Part shown: positions 61,391 to 64,000 of the stretch, piece by piece
How the letters are laid out: the number at the start of each line of letters is the position of its first letter
How positions within the stretch are numbered: position 1 is the stretch's first letter
Source: Pseudomonadota bacterium
GTDB taxonomy: Bacteria > Pseudomonadota > Gammaproteobacteria > Burkholderiales > Burkholderiaceae_C
DNA: 64,000 nt
NCBI GenBank assembly: GCA_023442945.1
Contig: JAEZWW010000107.1
Location: 134,447 to 198,446, forward strand
Direction: 5' to 3'
The notes under the pieces: model-generated
Seen by the model: only the letters and a program-made list of their open reading frames with translations
Database searches by the model: none
What the model was told of the DNA's origin: nothing
Position numbers and translations under genes: made by a program

Positions 61391-62323
61391 ATGGACTTCC
61401 AAGCCCTTCTCGACGAGATCACCGCCACCCTGCAGGCCGAGCTGCGCGCGCAGGGCGTGAGCGGGCAGGTCGCGCAGTACATCCCGGCGCTGGCGCGGGT
61501 GCCGGCCACGCACTTCGGCATGGCGCTGCGCACGGCGGACGGGCAAGAGGCGGTGGCGGGCGACGGCGCGCTGCCGTTTTCGATCCAGAGCATTTCCAAG
61601 GTCTTCACGCTGACGCTGGCGATGCAGCATTTGAGCGAGGACAAGCTGTGGGCCCGCATCGGGCGCGAACCCTCGGGCACGGCCTTCAACTCGCTGATCC
61701 AGCTGGAGCTGGAACACGGCACGCCGCGCAACCCCTTCATCAACGCCGGGGCGATTGCCGTGGCCGATCGGCTGGTGGGCGTGTATGGCGACGACGCTTG
61801 CCGCGCGCTGTGCGCCTTTCTGAGCGAGCTGGCGGGCGAGCCGATCGCGTTTGACGAAGAAGTCGCTGCGTCCGAAGCGGCGACCGGCTTTCGCAACCAG
61901 GCGCTGGCCAACTTCATGAAGAGCTTTGGCAGCATCGACCACGCGGTCGACGCGGTGCTGGACCTGTACTTCCACCAATGTTCGCTGTCGATGAGCTGCC
62001 TGCAGCTGGCGCGCGCTGCGGCCTACCTGTGCCGCGACGGCGCGCACCCGCTGCGCGGCGGCCAGCCGCTGATGACCGAGCGGCAAACGCGCCGCATCAA
62101 TGCGCTGATGCTGACCTGCGGCACGTATGACGCGGCGGGCGAATTCGCCTACCGCATCGGCCTGCCGTGCAAGAGCGGCGTGGGCGGCGGCATTTTGGCC
62201 ATCGTGCCGGACCAGCTGAGCTTGGTGGTCTGGTCGCCGGCGCTGGACGAGACCGGCAACTCGGTGCTGGGCCAGAAGGCGCTGGAGCTGTTCACGCGGC
62301 GCACGGGTTTGTCGATTTTCTGA
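61391..62323 (+). CDS. glsA: Glutaminase
   Basis: 310 residues from the ATG at 61391. Serine-dependent beta-lactamase-like fold; SIQSISKVFTLTLAM holds the Ser-x-x-Lys pair, GTPRNPFINAGAIA and GLPCKSGVGGGILAIVP are family blocks. Deaminates glutamine to glutamate. No Shine-Dalgarno; the GTG and other upstream options are less conserved. An in-frame reading from 61250 would need translation through the intergenic region and is not favoured. Confidence 0.93.
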   Translation: MDFQALLDEITATLQAELRAQGVSGQVAQYIPALARVPATHFGMALRTADGQEAVAGDGALPFSIQSISKVFTLTLAMQHLSEDKLWARIGREPSGTAFNSLIQLELEHGTPRNPFINAGAIAVADRLVGVYGDDACRALCAFLSELAGEPIAFDEEVAASEAATGFRNQALANFMKSFGSIDHAVDAVLDLYFHQCSLSMSCLQLARAAAYLCRDGAHPLRGGQPLMTERQTRRINALMLTCGTYDAAGEFAYRIGLPCKSGVGGGILAIVPDQLSLVVWSPALDETGNSVLGQKALELFTRRTGLSIF

Positions 62324-62399
62324 GCGGCCGCGCTGAGGCTCGAATGGGGCAGGGCGCGCGGCGCAGGGCGTGCGGTGCGTGGCCGCTGCCGCGCGCCGG

Positions 62400-62789
62400 T
62401 CAATCCAGGATCGGCGTGGCCGGCCCCAGCTCGCGCACGCGGTGGTCGACGTAGTAGCCGCCGTATTCCGTGTAGCGCAGCAGCAGGCGCTGGCACACGG
62501 TGCAGCGCCACAGCTCGCAGCGGTTGTAGGGGAAGAAGGCGATCGCCACCGGCGCGTCGGCCGCGTCGTAGCGTGTGCCGTTCGGATGCAGCTCTTCGTA
62601 CGTCGGTTCGGCCACGTCCGGGTCGCGCAGCGTGCCGACGTGCTGCATCTGCGCGGCCGGCCAGCGCTCTTCGGTCAGGCTGGTCCAGCCGGCGCAGCGG
62701 CCGACGCCGCAGGTGCAGGGTGCGGCGGCGGGGGCTTGGGCTTGTAGCGCGCGCAGTTCGTCGGCGCTGGTGATGCGGTGCGGGGCCAT
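62400..62789 (-). CDS. Cys-rich small protein, unknown
   Basis: 129 residues from the ATG at 62787-62789. Cys cluster CTCGVGRC (about 25-32) and CELWRCTVCQRLL (about 91-103) could form a zinc-binding site. Has YTEYGGYYVDHRVREL. No family recognised. CACAAT lies 5 nt in front of the ATG, and no Shine-Dalgarno. Divergent from the HELGH gene. Confidence 0.65.
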   Translation of the reverse strand: MAPHRITSADELRALQAQAPAAAPCTCGVGRCAGWTSLTEERWPAAQMQHVGTLRDPDVAEPTYEELHPNGTRYDAADAPVAIAFFPYNRCELWRCTVCQRLLLRYTEYGGYYVDHRVRELGPATPILD

Positions 62790-62902
62790 GCGGCATTGTG
62801 CCGCGCGCGGCGAGTTCGCTTTGGGTTTGGCGCCGCGCGGCGCTGCCGAGGCGAGGGCGTGGGCGGCGAGGATGGGGCGGAGCACCGGTCGAGGGTTGAG
62901 GA

Positions 62903-62958
62903 CGAAATTCGCCCCTGGCCCTACAACCGTCAGCGCAGGCAGCTGCGAATTCAATAGC
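62903..62958 (+). repeat. Dispersed palindromic repeat, copy 22
   Basis: CCCCTGGCCCTACAACCGTC and GCAGGCAGCTGC, ATAGC end. Between divergent genes. It is the twenty-first copy because number 8 is unused. Confidence 0.8.
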
Positions 62959-63021
62959 ATTTTTTCCCGAACCGCTGGCCTGCGCACATCCGTTGGGCGG
63001 CGCGCCGTGCCGTCGGCACGC

Positions 63022-63027
63022 TACAGT
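63022..63027 (+). promoter_or_regulatory. -10-like element for a leaderless mRNA
   Basis: TACAGT, six nucleotides before the ATG at 63034; no Shine-Dalgarno. Confidence 0.4.
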
Positions 63028-63033
63028 CCCCCC

Positions 63034-63939
63034 ATGTGGTTGCTCACCCAGCGCATCCGGCGCGACTTGCGGCGCGCCGGCTTTGCCTACGCCGAATGCC
63101 AGGCGGTCCGCGACACGCCCGCCATGTGGGCGCAGCTGACGCAGTTTTATGAGCGCGGTGGCCGCGTCGAACGCGTCGACGCCGATTTCTCCGGCGCCAC
63201 CGGCGCGCCAGACAGCATCCGCTTCTTCTGCCCGCCGCCGCCCGCGGCCTGCGCGCACAGCACGTTCGGCGCGCTGGCGCACGAGCTGGGCCACGCGCTG
63301 CAGTGTCCCGAACAGTGGCTGCCCGTCGCCAGTTTCGGCAGCGCCCAGGCCTACGCCCGCGCGCGTGAGTTGGGCGAGGCGCACGCCTGGCTCAACCAGG
63401 CGCGCCTGTGCCGTGCCAAGCAAGGCGGCACGCCGGAGGCGTCGCAGGTGCTGCAGATTGAAAACGACGCCGACTTCGGCACCGCGCCCGTCGACATCTT
63501 CGCCCGCGTGGCCGAGCGCGAAGCCGCCGGTTGGACCGACGCTCAGATCCTGGACGAGCTGGCCATGCTCAACGCCAACATGTTCCCCTGCGGCATGGGC
63601 GCGGGCAACTTCAAGACCTACGGCCAGTGCAACCGCTGGGACTGGCTGCAGGCCACGCGCGCGCAACACCCGGCTTTCAACGACTTCCTGCAACGCCTGC
63701 CGCGCCCGCTCCACGCGGGCGACCAGAAGCTGCTGATGAAGTTCAACCTGTTCACCGGCGCGGGCGGCGCAACCACCGAGTCGACCGCTGCCCTGCAGGC
63801 GCTGGCCAATGGGCTGGCGCCCACGCGGCAGGGCGACGATTTGGGCGCGCTGTACGCCCTGGCGCAGCGCACGCTGCCGCACGCGGTGCCCGGCGTGGCG
63901 CGCTGCGGGCGGGACGAGCCGGCGCTGCCCGCAGGCTGA
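63034..63939 (+). CDS. HELGH-motif protein, putative zinc metallopeptidase-like
   Basis: 301 residues. HELGH at 83-87 in LAHELGHALQCPEQW is the HExxH zinc-binding signature; downstream E112, E115 and H117 (RARELGEAHAWL) could supply the third ligand. The N-terminus (LLTQRIRRDLRRAGFAYAE) has no signal peptide. The rest, MFPCGMGAGNFKTYGQCNRWDW, is unfamiliar. Could be a cytoplasmic protease, or the enzymatic part of an effector or toxin; no family can be named. The neighbour across repeat copy 22 is the Cys-rich small protein. Confidence 0.65.
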   Translation: MWLLTQRIRRDLRRAGFAYAECQAVRDTPAMWAQLTQFYERGGRVERVDADFSGATGAPDSIRFFCPPPPAACAHSTFGALAHELGHALQCPEQWLPVASFGSAQAYARARELGEAHAWLNQARLCRAKQGGTPEASQVLQIENDADFGTAPVDIFARVAEREAAGWTDAQILDELAMLNANMFPCGMGAGNFKTYGQCNRWDWLQATRAQHPAFNDFLQRLPRPLHAGDQKLLMKFNLFTGAGGATTESTAALQALANGLAPTRQGDDLGALYALAQRTLPHAVPGVARCGRDEPALPAG

Positions 63940-63952
63940 GGCGGCTGCTCCG

Positions 63953-63978
63953 GCCATCCACGCCGCGCCGTGGATGGC
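63953..63978. other. Perfect hairpin after the HELGH gene
   Basis: GCCATCCACG-CCGCGC-CGTGGATGGC; 10-bp stem, no U-run, so a weak or non-terminator hairpin. Confidence 0.5.
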
Positions 63979-64000
63979 ATAACGCGCTACCGGGCCGTCT

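Noticed and set aside
63953..63978. A terminator at the right edge
   Set aside because: A perfect hairpin is present but no U-run follows, so it was listed only as a hairpin.

Overview
The window is high-GC DNA from a betaproteobacterium, most likely Burkholderiales and probably Comamonadaceae. The reasons are the gene content and order: ilvB-ilvH-ilvC-pssA-leuA, phaC-phaA-phaB behind maiA and pgeF, a NUDIX-aat-bpt operon, a sigma factor-DUF3619-DUF3106 operon, and kinase-PP2C-rph-rdgB-hemW. No rRNA, tRNA, CRISPR array, prophage or insertion sequence was recognised. Almost all of it reads as ordinary chromosomal core, with one small accessory patch at 11.0-14.1 kb.

Layout. 0-8.5 kb (mostly minus strand): partial SDR, a tandem 28-bp repeat, Ysc84-type lipoprotein, Tat-exported intradiol-dioxygenase-like protein, RluA-type pseudouridine synthase, FMN-binding protein, a degenerate sensor-like protein, and an operon FecR-domain protein / OmpA lipoprotein / diheme and triheme cytochromes c. 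8.6-14.1 kb: dusC, DUF808 membrane protein, then two pairs of tandemly duplicated unknown genes and a frameshifted gene. 14.2-24.8 kb: LysR regulator divergent from a medium-chain reductase, an acyl-CoA ligase / MDR / NUDIX / SDR group, gshA, a GDSL esterase and YicC. 24.8-33.4 kb: Ser/Thr kinase, PP2C phosphatase, rph, rdgB, hemW, csbD, LOG, dgkA, RDD, and the DUF3106-DUF3619-sigma factor operon. 33.6-41.9 kb: branched-chain amino-acid synthesis (ilvB, ilvH, ilvC, pssA, two leuA genes of different subfamilies), with a 17-residue leader peptide and an attenuator before the first leuA. 42-49.4 kb: pbpG, IclR, bpt, aat, NUDIX, MarR, OmpA lipoprotein, maiA, pgeF. 49.6-53.6 kb: phaC, phaA, phaB for polyhydroxybutyrate. 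53.6-57.2 kb: a DNA alkylation-repair (Ada-type) locus. 57.3-64 kb: dusA, two related small proteins, DMT exporter, glutaminase and a HELGH-motif protein.

Most interesting points. (1) The Ada locus has two AAT-N6-GCAA Ada boxes (the 14-base AATTCAATCGCAAG in both). Each lies exactly the same distance from a -10-like hexamer, and they head two operons: 2OG-oxygenase + ogt, and ada + second 2OG-oxygenase + Ada-type mini-protein. Several parts are degenerate: Ada has lost three of four zinc cysteines, and one oxygenase has Arg where the first iron-binding His should be. (2) A dispersed palindromic repeat of about 55-65 bp occurs 21 times (about one per 3 kb) with covarying arms. One copy is inserted in frame inside pgeF, and others supply the ends of genes. 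(3) The leuA leader peptide, rich in Leu/Ile codons including tandem rare CTA codons, is followed by a perfect 10-bp terminator. (4) Several genes have a -10-like hexamer 5-7 nt before the start codon and no Shine-Dalgarno, which suggests leaderless mRNAs.
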